NCBI GenBank assembly: GCA_021613535.1
Contig: CP075497.1
Span: forward strand, 11,532,001-11,596,000
Source: Adineta vaga
Taxonomy: Eukaryota; Rotifera
DNA: 64,000 nt
Direction of reading: 5' to 3'
Shown: positions 1 through 13,540 of the stretch, one piece after another
Position numbering within the stretch: the stretch's first letter is position 1
Layout of the letters: each line of letters begins with the position of its first letter
Position numbers and translations under genes: made by a program
The notes under the pieces: generated by a model
Told to the model about the DNA's origin: nothing
The model's database searches: none
What the model saw: only the letters and a program-made list of their open reading frames with translations

Positions 1-668
1 TGGACCGAAAACGACGGATAAAGATGATCAATCTACTGCACATCGTGATATGTTTCGTCATTTAGAGTCAGATGATCCATCGACAAATGCACTCGTCATA
101 GGAAAATTACATTCTTTCCTAGTCGATAAACAATTATCCAAAGAAATATCTCTTCAAAAATTTATTCAAGCTTTACAAACGGTTTTCAAAAATTCTCGAA
201 AATTTGTGCAAATAAGATTGGATGAATGGGCAACATTGATTGCGAATAATCGTGGAAAGGTAAATTTAAGAAAATCTTATTAAAATCAATTCTATTCATC
301 TTCTTCATTAGATCTTTACAAATGATATTCAATGTGATCAACTAATAATAAATATTCTCTGTGCTCGTCTTAATTTACCAATTGATACCTTCACTTCATT
401 ACTTCGTTTCATTCAATCAAAGAAAGCACATGAACGACACGATGGATTTCAGAAGTTAATTTTGATTTTACAAAATTCTCAAATAAAAAACGAAAACGAT
501 CCATGGAATCATTTACCGACAATATCAAATCAACTTTATGATATAATAACTCGCGTTATATTTGATCAAAAATATAATGATAATCAAGTTCGTCTTTGTT
601 TAACAGCAGCGAAAAAGACATGCCTATTGAATAGTGAACATCGACAAAAACTGAATGAAATTTCCTAA
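1..668 (+). CDS. 3' end of an unrecognised helical protein (partial)
   Basis: Two exons are visible, 1-259 and 312-668, joined by a 52-bp GT..AG intron in phase 0; the stop is TAA at 666-668. The gene enters from the left edge with an open frame, so the start is outside the window. The visible part, about 205 residues, is rich in Leu, Ile, Lys and Asn and looks all-helical (HEAT/ARM-like in feel), with motifs such as RLDEWATLI and RLCLTAAKKTCLL. I recognise no family. The readable frame across a clean short intron supports a real gene; the function is unknown. Confidence 0.6.
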
Positions 669-821
669 TTCGTTTTCTTGTCATCATTAACTTCTTTTCT
701 TTTGTATGCAAACTACCCGTACTATGACTAGAACATTTCTTTTTTGTTTTGCATTTATATAAAATATAAATAAATATATATCACAAAATTCGATCAGTTT
801 CATGTTTATAAATATGAAGTT

Positions 822-2538
822 TTAATGACGCGATTTAACCACGTCATCCTGAGAAAATTTCACTTGTTTCGAATTAGCGCTTGCTTGCCATTGTTTGTCT
901 TCTGGAGCACTGAATTGATGATTGAAACGATGAGGAAGTGGAATCGTAAATGATTTTCGATCCCTATCTGCAGGTGTATAATGTAATTCAAATGTTCCAT
1001 TGTTCTCTTGAGTGTTTTTGTTTTTATTTGCATCTTCTAATACTTTTGTCACCATATCACTAACAGCACGTGATGCAGCTATTTCCCAACTTTCACCGTG
1101 AGCTATAACAAAGCATCTTTTTGATTATCTTTTTCTAAGAAACAATTTATGTCTTACCAGTTACATCAAGACCTTCGAGTTCATCTTCTTCTGCTAAACG
1201 AATACCCATAATAAAATGCAAAGGAAGAAGAATACCAGCCGTACATACAGCAGCGAATGCTAACAATACAAATAAAGAGAATATTTCCTTCCAAGTAATC
1301 AGAAAAATATTTCACTTACCAACAGCAGTCAATATCCCGGCAATCTGATACCACAACTGAACCGGTCGACCATAGAAAGCACCATCGAATCCACCTGCTT
1401 CATTCACCCATTTCTCTGCAAATAATCCAGTCATAAATGCACCAGCTATACCTCCTATATATCAACATAGACAAAAATCTCTTCAATCCGAGAGAAAAGA
1501 ATAACATACCACAACCATGTACTAATGCAACATCTAATGTATCATCGAAACGCATATACTTCTTCAGTAATAAAAGAACATATACAATAGCTGTCGCTAT
1601 GATAGCTATCAATATAGCCCATCCTGGTTGAACAAAACCACATGCTGGCGTAATAGCTACCAACCCAACAATAGGACCGATACAAGCACCAGAGATTGCG
1701 ATATGACCACGAACAGCATCGATCACTACCCATGTAACTAATCCAGTCGCGGCAGCTGTGTGTGTATTGATCAATGCAAGAGCAGCCAGACCACTAGAAT
1801 GACAAAGAACAATGAGTTTCCCATATATTTCTCTGTTTCATGTTACCTCGCAGAGTTAGCTGAACCAGCATTGAAACCAGTCCATCCAACCCATAAAAGA
1901 CATGTACCCAGAATAGTAAATGGAAGATTATGAGCTGCTGTACTATGTGCATCATAATCCTGTCGTTTGCCAAGAATAATCGATGCAACAAGACCAGAAA
2001 CACCCGATAGTATGTGCACAACTGTCCCACCAGCAAAGTCAAGTGTTCCCAAATGTTTCAACCATCCATTATCACCCCACACCCAATGTGCCATCGGATC
2101 ATAGCATACTGTTGTCCAAAGAAAGATAAATATCATGTATGGAATGATCTTCATTCGACCAACGATGGCACCTGAAATGAGTGCAGGTGTGATGATTGCA
2201 AATGTACCTTGATATGCACAATAAGCCAGCAGCGGATATGTTGGACTGTAGTTTGGATTGTATGATTCTCCAAATCGAAGAACAGACCATCCGAATGATC
2301 CGAAACCACTACTCACAGGTGGGCCAAAGGCAAATGAAAATCCAAAGAGTACCCATTGAAGAAAGACGATGCCCATGCATATGAATGAAAGAAAGAGTTG
2401 ATTGAGAATGTTTTTATGATCGACAAGACCACCATAGAAGAAGGCAAGAGCTGGTGTCATGAGAAGGACGAGTGCAGTAGATGTCATCATCCATGCATTA
2501 TCACCCGTATCATAATTACCTGTATTTGTTGAATTCAT
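822..2538 (-). CDS. Ammonium transporter (AMT/MEP family)
   Basis: Amt-type ammonium channel or transporter of the plasma membrane. The first exon (1847-2538) starts with ATG at 2538 and carries the family signature DFAGGTVVHILSGVSGL, followed by the GWTGFNAGS region. Later exons (1510-1793 and three smaller ones) carry the remaining membrane segments, including GLVAITPACGFVQPGWAI and the last helix AAVCTAGILLPLHFIMGIRL. The C-terminal cytosolic tail (HGESWEIAASRAV onward) ends at TAA 822-824. Introns are about 55 bp. It lies head-away from an eroded copy of itself just upstream at about 3530-3955. Whether it moves NH3 or NH4+ cannot be told from sequence. Confidence 0.93.
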
Positions 2539-3529
2539 TGTTACTGACGAGTTTGTGTTGTTGAGGAAAACGTTTATGACGGAGTAATATACAAAAAGAA
2601 TGTAAAACTAAGGAATATATTAGATGGAGTGTCTTTAACTATTAAATATTCATATTTCAGCAGTTTTTTTAGAAAGAATAATATATTTTTTTTCTGTAAC
2701 AGTAGCATAGGTAAAAAAGAAAAATTTTGTCTTTGTATGCAGGTTGTGAGATGTGCATGTGCGTTGAATGACAGCTGCAGGATATAACCTTCGATAATTA
2801 TATGACCCAGGAAAAGAAATTCTTATGTGTTTTGCCTTTTTACTTCACGAAACACCTGTATTTTTTGATCAAAATACTGTTTCATTCTTTTGATAGGAGA
2901 ATGGTGCGTTTTTAATATAGCTGTGTTTTTTCTCCTGCTGAGAACATAATTATAACTCTTATGTCAACATTAATCATAAACATGATGTATGGGCAAATTC
3001 ATTTAGATGTCTAATGGTATTTACACATTTATGAGTGTTCTGCATAGTTTTTTTGTTCTCGCTTGAATATACATTTTCTAAAGTATTCATATAAGTATAT
3101 GAATAAAATATGATTCTAATTTTCAAATGTATATTAAAGAGAAAAAAGGACATATTGTTGGAATATTTACTGCCTGCTTATTTTTTTCATATTCATCACG
3201 ATCAATAATATGAATATTTGAACTTCTTCTCAGGAAATTATTGATTATTTTTAAAGTATCTATTTAATGTTAATCTACGTTCTGTAAAAAAAAGATTTTA
3301 TTTATTTTAAATTCTCAAAGTCTTGATCACGCAAGCGAATTCAGCGAAACAATTTTAAAATGAGTACGAGTTACAAATAAGTAAATATGATATTTTTTTG
3401 TGCCAATATTTAAAGCTGATTCGACTTTTTAAAGTATCCCTCTTGTTCTTTCTGTTTTCCTGATCGAAAGAGGGAGTTGATTTCATACGTAAAGTTGATA
3501 ATGGCATTATCACTAACGTCTGTCCTGCA

Positions 3530-3955
3530 CTTGTTCTTGATTTGTAATTTGTTCTTCTATAATCTTCGCTAGGACATTATTTAAAGCTCGTATTACCGCT
3601 ACTTCTCAACTTTCGCCAATCGAATACCAATTGTCCAATGTAATGGCAGTAGAATACCAGCTATACACACAGCAACAAATACGAATAATAATTATCACAT
3701 ATCACACTCGATGGACTTTAACTATATAGGTTTTCACTTACCATTATCTGTGTGTATCCCGGCAATCTGATACCATAGCTGAATTGGTCGAGCATGAAAG
3801 ACCTTCTTCAGTAATAAAAGGACATATACAATAACTGTTGCAAGGATAGCTACTAATGTAGCCCATCCTGGTTGAACTAAACCACATGGTGGCGTAATAG
3901 CTACCAAACCAATAATAGGACCAATACAAGCATCTGAAATAGAGATATGAGCACC
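3530..3955 (-). pseudogene. Ammonium transporter pseudogene fragment
   Basis: A degenerate copy of the C-terminal half of the neighbouring AMT. On the minus strand I read ISDACIGPIIGLVAITPPCG and QPGWATLVAILATVIVYVLL, which match the intact gene, then a jump directly to RPIQLWYQIAGIHTD. The exon encoding the FDDTLDVALVHG and GLFAEKWVNEAGG segments is deleted. Further on, FVAVCIAGILLPLHWTIGIRLA is followed by a frameshift, and the conserved GESWE of the tail reads GES-stop-E because TGG has become TGA. No N-terminal half is visible. This is a partial, broken duplicate rather than a second functional transporter. Confidence 0.85.
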
Positions 3956-4514
3956 GTCTAAAAAGAGGGATGGAATAAGTTTTGTAACAAAAATAAAAAT
4001 GTAAATTTAATATGTGCCAGACTTGAATTCTAGGGCATTCACTTCAATCATTTGATTTGAGAAATACAGTCGCATATCCAAAAGTTTGGTTTGTTTTCTG
4101 TTAAATTAATATTCTAAACTTCAGTGATGTAAAGTGTTTTGATTGCTAATATTAGTGAAACCTTCGATGCTGAACGATGACGTTGAACTTAACAACTAGT
4201 GTTTTTATTTTTATTTCAAGTTATTTTATTAATTGGAATTCCTGTGCACTATATGACAGAAGAATCTGTATGTTACTACTATCCAAATATGATTATGTTG
4301 AACATAACTAAAGACAACTGATAACAATGCCAGATGAATAATAACCTTGTTATGTTAATCATCAAATAAATGTTTCATATCCACATATACAATATATCAT
4401 ATTACCCTCATTTTAATCTCATTATTTCAATATTCAAAAGGCTTAAAATATCATGTATAAAATTGTTCATTTATAAATAGAAGTTTTTCATTTATTTTTT
4501 ATATTTCTATAACA

Positions 4515-4967
4515 ATGTTTTATTCTATTGTAACATGCCTTTTATGTATAACATTTCTTCAAACTATCTCTTGTCAAAATCTCAATGGAGTATTCCTAAT
4601 TGATTCCTGCAAGTGTAATTCATCTGCTGAAGCATGTGATCCAAGTGGACCATTTATATTCAATCAAAAACGATCAACACTTGGTGTTAGATATGGTTCG
4701 CAACAAGTTGGTGTTGGTTCCTCACGAAATAATCAAGTTGATTTATATATCAATCAAAATCGATGTAAAGGTCTATGGAATGGTAAAACACATTCTGCTG
4801 AACTTAAATGTTTACACCAAGGTGGCATTGTTTGTGCAACAAATCTTCGTTGTCTATCAGGTTCATGTCTTGATGATACATCCATCGTCATTTCTTCAGC
4901 TTCATTTTCAACTTCATCAATATTTCCATTTCTATTCATGATCATTTCATTGATCATCATAGTTTAG
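4515..4967 (+). CDS. Small secreted Cys-rich protein, possibly GPI-anchored
   Basis: A single-exon ORF of 150 residues. Residues 1-20 form a hydrophobic signal peptide ending TISC-Q. The mature region has eight cysteines (32, 34, 41, 84, 99, 107, 113, 118), a CKC pair and a CATNLRCLSGSC cluster near the C-terminus. Residues 128-150 are Ser-rich and then strongly hydrophobic (FLFMIISLIIIV), as expected for a GPI-attachment signal or a C-terminal membrane anchor. The ATG follows an AT-rich leader at 4440-4514. I recognise no family. The architecture suggests an extracellular, disulfide-bonded surface protein; its role is unknown. No toxin family is recognised. Confidence 0.65.
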   Translation: MFYSIVTCLLCITFLQTISCQNLNGVFLIDSCKCNSSAEACDPSGPFIFNQKRSTLGVRYGSQQVGVGSSRNNQVDLYINQNRCKGLWNGKTHSAELKCLHQGGIVCATNLRCLSGSCLDDTSIVISSASFSTSSIFPFLFMIISLIIIV

Positions 4968-5024
4968 ATTTTATTTATGACATAACAACAAAACAATGAT
5001 AGCTGAATAACTAATGAATGAACA

Positions 5025-6541
<1,517 letters not shown>

Positions 6542-7051
6542 CTAAAAGGCGAAAATCATATCAAGGATCTTTTAGTACTAAAACGAAGAGAATATCGAAG
6601 TTTTATTTACAGAAAAAAAAAGGAAACGAAAAAAACAAATCTATAAAATGTATTGCGCTATAAAAGAGAGAGAGAGAGAAAACATAATGTATAATATATT
6701 ATGTGAATCGAATGATTTGAAAAAGAAAATCTTGCACAAACAAAAATTTGTTTTAATCTATACGCCCCTTGTTCGACAGATATTTACAATAAAAAAGAAA
6801 AGAACGATTTGAGCGAAATACAGTCGATAAGTTTGTTAGGGAAATTGTTTTTTGTTCTAGATTATCACATTATATAAATACTTTTCATTATTTGTCAGAA
6901 ATTCTACTGTTCGTTTTGTTAATATCACGGAATGAAATCTTATCTACATGAAACTGTCTTATTTAGTTAGAGAAGTAATCAAGTCAAATCATTGAAAGAC
7001 AAAAGAAGAAGAAGAAGAAGCGACATGAAATATATTCAACAAGATTTTTAT

Positions 7052-7552
7052 CTAATCTAAATCGGCATCAGTTTGATCCGGTCGACAATATTTATTACGT
7101 TGATTGATATGTTGAGAGTAGGAGCCTGAAATTGATGAAATATATGAATGAACAAAAAAACTTGTTTTGAAAAACTACCGGAATGACTGAAACGTTTTCC
7201 ACATTTATCACATGTGTATGGTTTTTCACCAGTATGTAATCGTTCGTGTTCTTTTAAATGATGTTTATGTTTAAATCTTTTCGAACATGTTGAACATTGA
7301 TATCGTCGTTTATCATCTTCAACGTGTTGATTATTTGTATATGATGATGATGATGATGTTGATGTTGGTGCAGTATTTAAATGTTCCTGAGATCCATATG
7401 GTCCAATTGTATGATGAAAATGTCCTGTTGTTGATGAAAGGGATGATTTGATAGAAGATCGATTTGCTTTTCGATTGATTGGTAATGATGATGAAGATGT
7501 TGATACATCATCTTGTGTATCAGATAAATCACTATCTCCTGATAAACCTCCT
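7052..7552 (-). CDS. ZEB/zfh-1-like zinc-finger protein, C-terminal part; start not located
   Basis: Two exons are clear: 7178-7552 and a short last exon ending at TAG 7052-7054. They encode a Ser/Thr-rich linker and two adjacent zinc fingers: [19 protein letters not shown] (C2H2), the HTGEKPY linker, then [12 protein letters not shown] spliced to [13 protein letters not shown] (CCHC). KHKHHL.EH followed by RFSHSGSYSQH is the hallmark of the C-terminal finger cluster of ZEB and zfh-1 transcription repressors. The upstream exon begins in phase 1 after CTAG, and I found no ATG exon between 7560 and 8045. The N-terminal fingers and homeodomain of ZEB are absent from view, so this is either a shortened paralogue or has first exons further upstream, overlapping SMARCC. 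Confidence 0.7.
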
Positions 7553-8044
7553 AGAAGCAGCAAAGAAACATAAAACAATCAGATTGGATTTTTTTCTATA
7601 CAGATTTATATATGTATATTTTTTGCTTGTTTTCATTTTTTTAATGATCAACAACAAATAAGAAATAATATAAGACGCGTTATTATAACACATACAAAGA
7701 ATTTTCTTTTCTCTCATTTGCTGTTTTAGCTCTGACAAGAACAGATAGATAATTTGAAATTTCTAATAGAAGTAAATATATATATATGTATAATACACTA
7801 AGTTTTGTGTATGTAAGTGGCAGCAAGTAATGTATGTGTTATTTGAAAAGAATAAGAGAAGAAAGAAAGAAAGAAAGGAAAAAAAGAATCAAATTCTAAT
7901 AACAGACGACACACACACATACACACAAAGATCATTCGAATGAGTTTACACGCCTGGCCGGCAACTTTTTAAGAGAAGACGCTCGAGAGAATGAAACACA
8001 GAAAACGACGATGAGAAAACACACAAAAAGATTTGTTTAGTTTG

Positions 8045-11000
8045 TCAATAATTAGAATTATTTGAATTGTCAGCTTCTGCAATGGCAGGAACAGGAGCAT
8101 TAAGAACACTATCATTTGTTTCACTACCATTTTCACCGGTGTTTACAATGAGTATTTTCTCTGTTGTAGTTATGGTTGTATTACTAATTGTAACACCAAG
8201 AGAAGATGCAGTTTCTGTTGTTGTTGTTGTTGTTGTTGTAGTTGTTGATGTTTCCATTGCTGTCTCTTCCACTGTACCGCCTGAAATTGGAAAAAGATAA
8301 TAACAAGAAAACAGAAGGAAGAGAAAACGAAAGAAGACAAACTATTGCATATTGTCAAATATACAATAAATAATGAATAGAACAACATCATAAAATATGT
8401 TCATAGGAGTGAAAGATACAAAAGAATTGCTGTGTTTCTTTTTCATGCATCAATTCATTGTCTTCTACTAGAGAAAAGAAAAATAAGATGATGCATGCAG
8501 TCCCATATATATATATATATACATATATTCATGTGTAGTGATATGTACAAAACAATGACGACAGGTAAAAAAGATCATAGATATGAAGTGAACATGCAAA
8601 ACAAGGACAACATTGACAAAACAACAAATATGCTCTCTTCCCTCTCTCCCTCTCTCTTTGGTTCACTTTAGCATTCTGGCCAGATAACATCAATTGAAAG
8701 ATAGAGAAAACCAACACCCAAGGAATAGACAAAACGATACGATAGTGATAAAACGAAACATAAACAGGCATTTATAGATCATATATGTATGAATGAAGCG
8801 AGTTTCTCTCGAACTAATTGTAGAAAAGATAGTTAAGAAAGAAAGAAACAATGTCAATAAAGCATTAGAGCAGATTCTACCCGTTTCCGTTTTTTGTTTG
8901 TTGAGTTTTCAAAACAAAAAAATAAAATAAAGTATTATTTAAGCAGTATAAATCTACAGTTTGTTTGTTTTTTAGAAATAGAACTAACTAAAAGAAAGAT
9001 ATTCGTATTAAAGCAAAACTAATTGTCGAAATTTGATTCTAAACTGACTAGCGAGAGAGCGTATGTCTTTTTCTATCTGTTGTCAATATGTGTTTAACAT
9101 GTATATGTATATATATTTATGTGCATCTAATGATATACATGCAATAACTACAACAAACAATAGGAAAACGGAGAAAATAAGCAAGCAGCTGATCGAGCAA
9201 ACAAAAATCTATATACACATGCATATTTTACCTTCAAGATTAGCATTATCATTTGCTATTGATGATATCATTTTTGGTGATGGCATTGGAGCTGGTGAAG
9301 CTATGATATAAAACAAGAATATAGAATTCAAATGAAAAGTATGATTTTAGTGTTTAAATTACCATCGCTTGGTTGTGAATCAGTTGAATCTTCATTTGGC
9401 ATCATTGGTTCAGTTCCATTCATTGTTGGTGTAGGAATAATACTTCCACCTGTTGTTGTACTTGTTGTAGTCGGTGGTAGAGATGGTGGTGGTGGACTAG
9501 TATTCGATGATGGTTTACCATTTGTATTGACAAGAAGAGTTTGACTATTATTTACAATTGTTGATGCAGCTGTTGCATTAGAAGTTTGACGATGTTTTAA
9601 TTCCGATGTTTTGATTTGTTCTAATTGAAATTGCTGTCGTTCTTGTAAAAGTTGTTGTCGTTGAATTTCTAACATTTCACGTTCACGATCCATAATTGTT
9701 TCTAATTCTTCAAAATGTCGTAATTTAATTTCAAGTTTTTTTATTTGCATTTCAACAACTTGAGCAACAGCTGATTTTATTTTACGTTCCTCAATCGAAG
9801 CTAAATACTAAAAACAAACAAGAATTTAATTAGCTTTATCAATTTCCCCAAAAAATTTCAATATACTTTAGCTTTAACTGCTGCTGCAGCTAATGCACTC
9901 GCAGCAGCTGTTTTGATATCTCGTTCATTAGTATCATTTGATGAAAGTTTCCTTGCATCTTGATCAGTATTTACACTTGTTGTTTTCGGTGCAGTTGATG
10001 AAGTTTCGTCAGGAATGATTTGAGTATCTGTTTCTGTTGTTGCTTTGTCATTTTCATCAACATCCATTTTTTTCGATTCATCTTCATGATTGACCTAAAT
10101 GAATATTTAGTTGAATAAATGTTCTTCTCTATAAAAAAAAGGAATTCTTACAGATTTATCTGCAGCTGATTGTTGTTGTTCATCATTAACATCCATTTTT
10201 TCTTGTTTTACTTGTGATGAATCTTCGCTACTAGTACCATTCTTTGTTTTGTCTGCAGAATTTTCTCCTTCTAAAATAAAAACCATTGAATAAAAACATC
10301 TTTCTCGTTAATTTCATTCTTATTTACCTGCATTACTGGTTAAACCAAGTAATTCTAAACTTGAATTTTCATCAAGTTCTTTGCCTTTTTTCAAAGCATT
10401 TTCAATAATTTCTCGATTAGTTTCAATAAATGATGGTGATACTTCATCACGCATTTTTGTAAATTCATCTAATGCAGCTTTAACAGATGCACTTGCAACA
10501 CGTGGATCAACAACTGATGCAAGAAATGCCACAGTTGACATAACTGGATTACCATTTTGACTAAATGGTATTGGTTGATAAGCAAGTGGTCCTAATGACG
10601 AGCCATTTCCTTCTAAATATGGATCTTCGATTGGTAATTGAAGAAATTTTAATATACATTCATCTTGTGTTCGTGTACCAACATGTTCACAAACTTTATT
10701 CCAATCATCTTTATACATTTCAAGACCTAAAGATTCCAATCATATGAATGTAAATGAAGATATTAATAAACAAAGTCTTACCTTCGAGTAACAGAAGAAT
10801 TTCTTGATCTGACCAATCTTTTACTTTTGTTTTAGGATTCTAAAAAAGAAATAATTTATTCATCGAAATTTTTCGAAAAACAATTTCACATACTAAAGTA
10901 AGTTTTTTATTGTATTGATCAGTTCTTATACTTAAATTATTGTCCACTTCACGTTCTTCACGTTTTGTTTCTTGTTTCAACTCTGTTAATTGTTTCGATG

Positions 11001-13340
11001 TTGAATTCTATTTACAAAAAAAAATAGAAAAGATAAATCTATCTAAATTAAATCAAACATTTTCTCTTACTTCTCGTTGTATTCCTTTCGGATGTCCAAC
11101 AGGCGCTAAACCACATGGTGTATCACCTAAAACTGTAAAATGTGATGTACATGGTGGTCCCATCGGTGTTGGACGTAAATCAGCATCAACTTGATAATTA
11201 ATTAAACCCCATTGTTCAAGAAATGCATGAATACGCATAATCGCACAAACATCACCAGCAAGATTTCGTCGACAAGCAGTAACAGTTAAATATTCACTAG
11301 GATTTAAACGATATGTATCAATCATGAAATTTCGATAAGCCATGTAACTAAATAAGAAAATAAAATAAGAATAGTTCGTGTCTTTTGCAATAGAATGTTA
11401 CATTTCTGGAGTTTTTGATCGATTTTTTCCATTGAAAAATTCATTTAAACCACGTTTTTCTATTGAATTAATGGCATTATAATCGAACCATGCGGAATAA
11501 CTTGGAATAACAATATGATGTGATTGTTCACAAGCATCTGGTTCATTAAATTTTTTGATTTGATTTGAATCACCTTGGATCTGTTGATCATCAACATCTT
11601 CTTCATCATTTAAATCATTCGATGTACCACCGCGTGGCAATTGTGAATCATTGATTTTTTGACCAGTTAAAGCTAAATTAAAAAAAATACGGACACATGT
11701 TTTCTTTTATTTTCAACTTTTGATTGAAGTATTACGTGTTCTTGATGATGTCTGATCGTCAAAAAGTGATTGAGATAAAGAATTTTCTCCATCTTTTGAT
11801 AAATCATTTTCATCAGTATCCATTGCACTTCCACCACCACGTCCTTTTTTTCTAAAAAAAAATACAATGTTATTTTTTTGTTTGTAAAACAGATCATTGA
11901 TTTACCTTCGTTTAGCAGCTGCTGTATTAGTTGTACCACGTTTTTTCGAATTATTTGTTGGTCCACTTGGAACTGTAGTTGGACTTGGTGCAGTTTTACG
12001 GTCAGGTACAAGCTAAATTATATTAGTTTTTCAGTACGAAATTCTTATTTATTCGTGATAATGCTCTAGTCATTCTTTCTGTCTAAGAACGATATACGAG
12101 AGAGAAAAAGATTTGAATGTCTTTCATTTATCCATGATTGAGAGAATAGAAAGATAAATGAACTTAATACTGCTGTCAAGCTCTTTTTTTATACTTTCTC
12201 AATCAAAAGATCGTTTTCTTACCATTGATAATGTTTTTCGTCCTGAAACACAATTCTTCAATTTAATTCTTCCTTGTTCTCTTCCCTACAAAGTAGATCA
12301 AGACATTCTCTTTCTTTGTCTCGAATATTAGAACATACTAAATCTTCATCAATTTCGTAATCTTCTTCATTCATCCATTCATTGAATTCAGCTGTATCTA
12401 AAATCCAATTGGCAGCGACATGCCAAATACCTTGAAACGTTTCATCTCGTTTCTCTGATTCTTCAGCATCGACATTCGATACCCAAATATCAAATGAATC
12501 TGGATAAAACCAATAATGTAGACGACAATCTTTGCCCCGTTTTTCGACCACACGAACAATTTCATCTATGAAAAAAGAAAATTCTTCAAATATCAAAACA
12601 AAAACTTATCATTTCGTTTTTTCTATACTTTCACGTTCACTATCGATCTCTTTTGGATTTTCTGTGATTGGTGGATAAACAATATGATCAGCATCTTCTT
12701 CATTTTCTGCAACAGTACCATTATTTTTTTCAATAATTTGTTTTAATTGTGTTTGTAAACGTTTATCAATATTTGGACGTAAATAACAGATTGGTAATGT
12801 TAAAACATTTCGTTCAATTAGTAGTTTTTGAATATATTGAAATAACTTTATAACTTCATTTCGCGAATGTTAGATAGATCGAGTTTTTTCCTAAACAAAG
12901 ACATTTTTCTTTTGTACAACGAAACAAATCGATTAGATTTGATTTTTCCTACCAATTATGATTATTTTTATATTCATAACAACCATAAATAATAGTATAC
13001 AGTGCACCTGATTCCCGAAAGTCTAAGAAACATTCCATCTAAAAAAGAAAAACTTCGATTTTCTTGAACTTTTTTTTCTTTTTCTTTGTCTTACAGGAAT
13101 TCGTATGAGTGGTGCTGAACCATTTGATTGTTTTCCAAGATGTTCTTCTTGAAAATGTAATAATTCAATAACAAGTTGAGCGATATTGTCTTTTGTTAAA
13201 TGATTTTGATCATCACCAAACACTTTCTTTAATTCTTTTTTTTGCAAGGCTTTACGAATGGTATCAAATTGATTTAAGGTTTCAACAGAGTCGAAAAATT
13301 TTATATTTGGATGACCGTCCTTGTGACGGATGATGGACAT
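8045..13340 (-). CDS. SMARCC: SMARCC (BAF155/BAF170/Moira), SWI/SNF core subunit; apparent frameshift
   Basis: Scaffold subunit of BAF/SWI-SNF chromatin remodellers. ATG at 13340 ([16 protein letters not shown]). In order: the SMARCC N-module ([15 protein letters not shown], then [12 protein letters not shown] and [19 protein letters not shown]), a basic stretch ([11 protein letters not shown], a 33-nt exon at about 12223-12255), an acidic linker, the SWIRM domain (about 11050-11545; [50 protein letters not shown]), the SANT domain (about 10660-10840; [20 protein letters not shown]), [13 protein letters not shown], and the coiled coil ([21 protein letters not shown], about 9690-9750). The C-terminus is low-complexity and ends at TGA 8045-8047. 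The last intron (about 8283-9230) is roughly 950 bp, far longer than its neighbours. Near 12845-12885 the frame entering from the spliced exon does not match the frame of the downstream homologous sequence. Confidence 0.93.
8505..8522. repeat. (AT)n microsatellite
   Basis: Nine AT units within the long last intron of SMARCC. Confidence 0.8.
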
Positions 13341-13518
13341 TATTGAAAGTTATTAACACGAACGATCTAAATAATAAATCTAACGATAACAATAGCCTTG
13401 AAGAAAAGATATTTCAAATCAAATAGAACAACAAACACCGTCCAAATGAACCAACCTATTATGTGTAAGGAAAAGGAAATAAATAAAAGGAACGTGATAA
13501 TGGTGACCTCGGATTTCT

Positions 13519-13540
13519 ATTGGATGACGAGTTAACCAAT
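13519..13540. promoter_or_regulatory. Inverted CCAAT-box pair upstream of SMARCC
   Basis: ATTGG at 13519-13523 and CCAAT at 13536-13540 face each other with 12 bp between them, about 180 bp upstream of the SMARCC ATG. The arms extend to TTCTATTGG and CCAATAGAA, a near-perfect 9-bp palindrome. NF-Y binds CCAAT in animals; use here is inferred from position and from the same arrangement at 26789 and 54868. Confidence 0.45.

Noticed and set aside
12223-12242. A 20-nt micro-exon in SMARCC using the acceptor TTTCAG.
   Set aside because: From the available donors it gives a wrong frame or a stop; the acceptor 13 bp upstream gives a 33-nt exon ([11 protein letters not shown]) matching the family.
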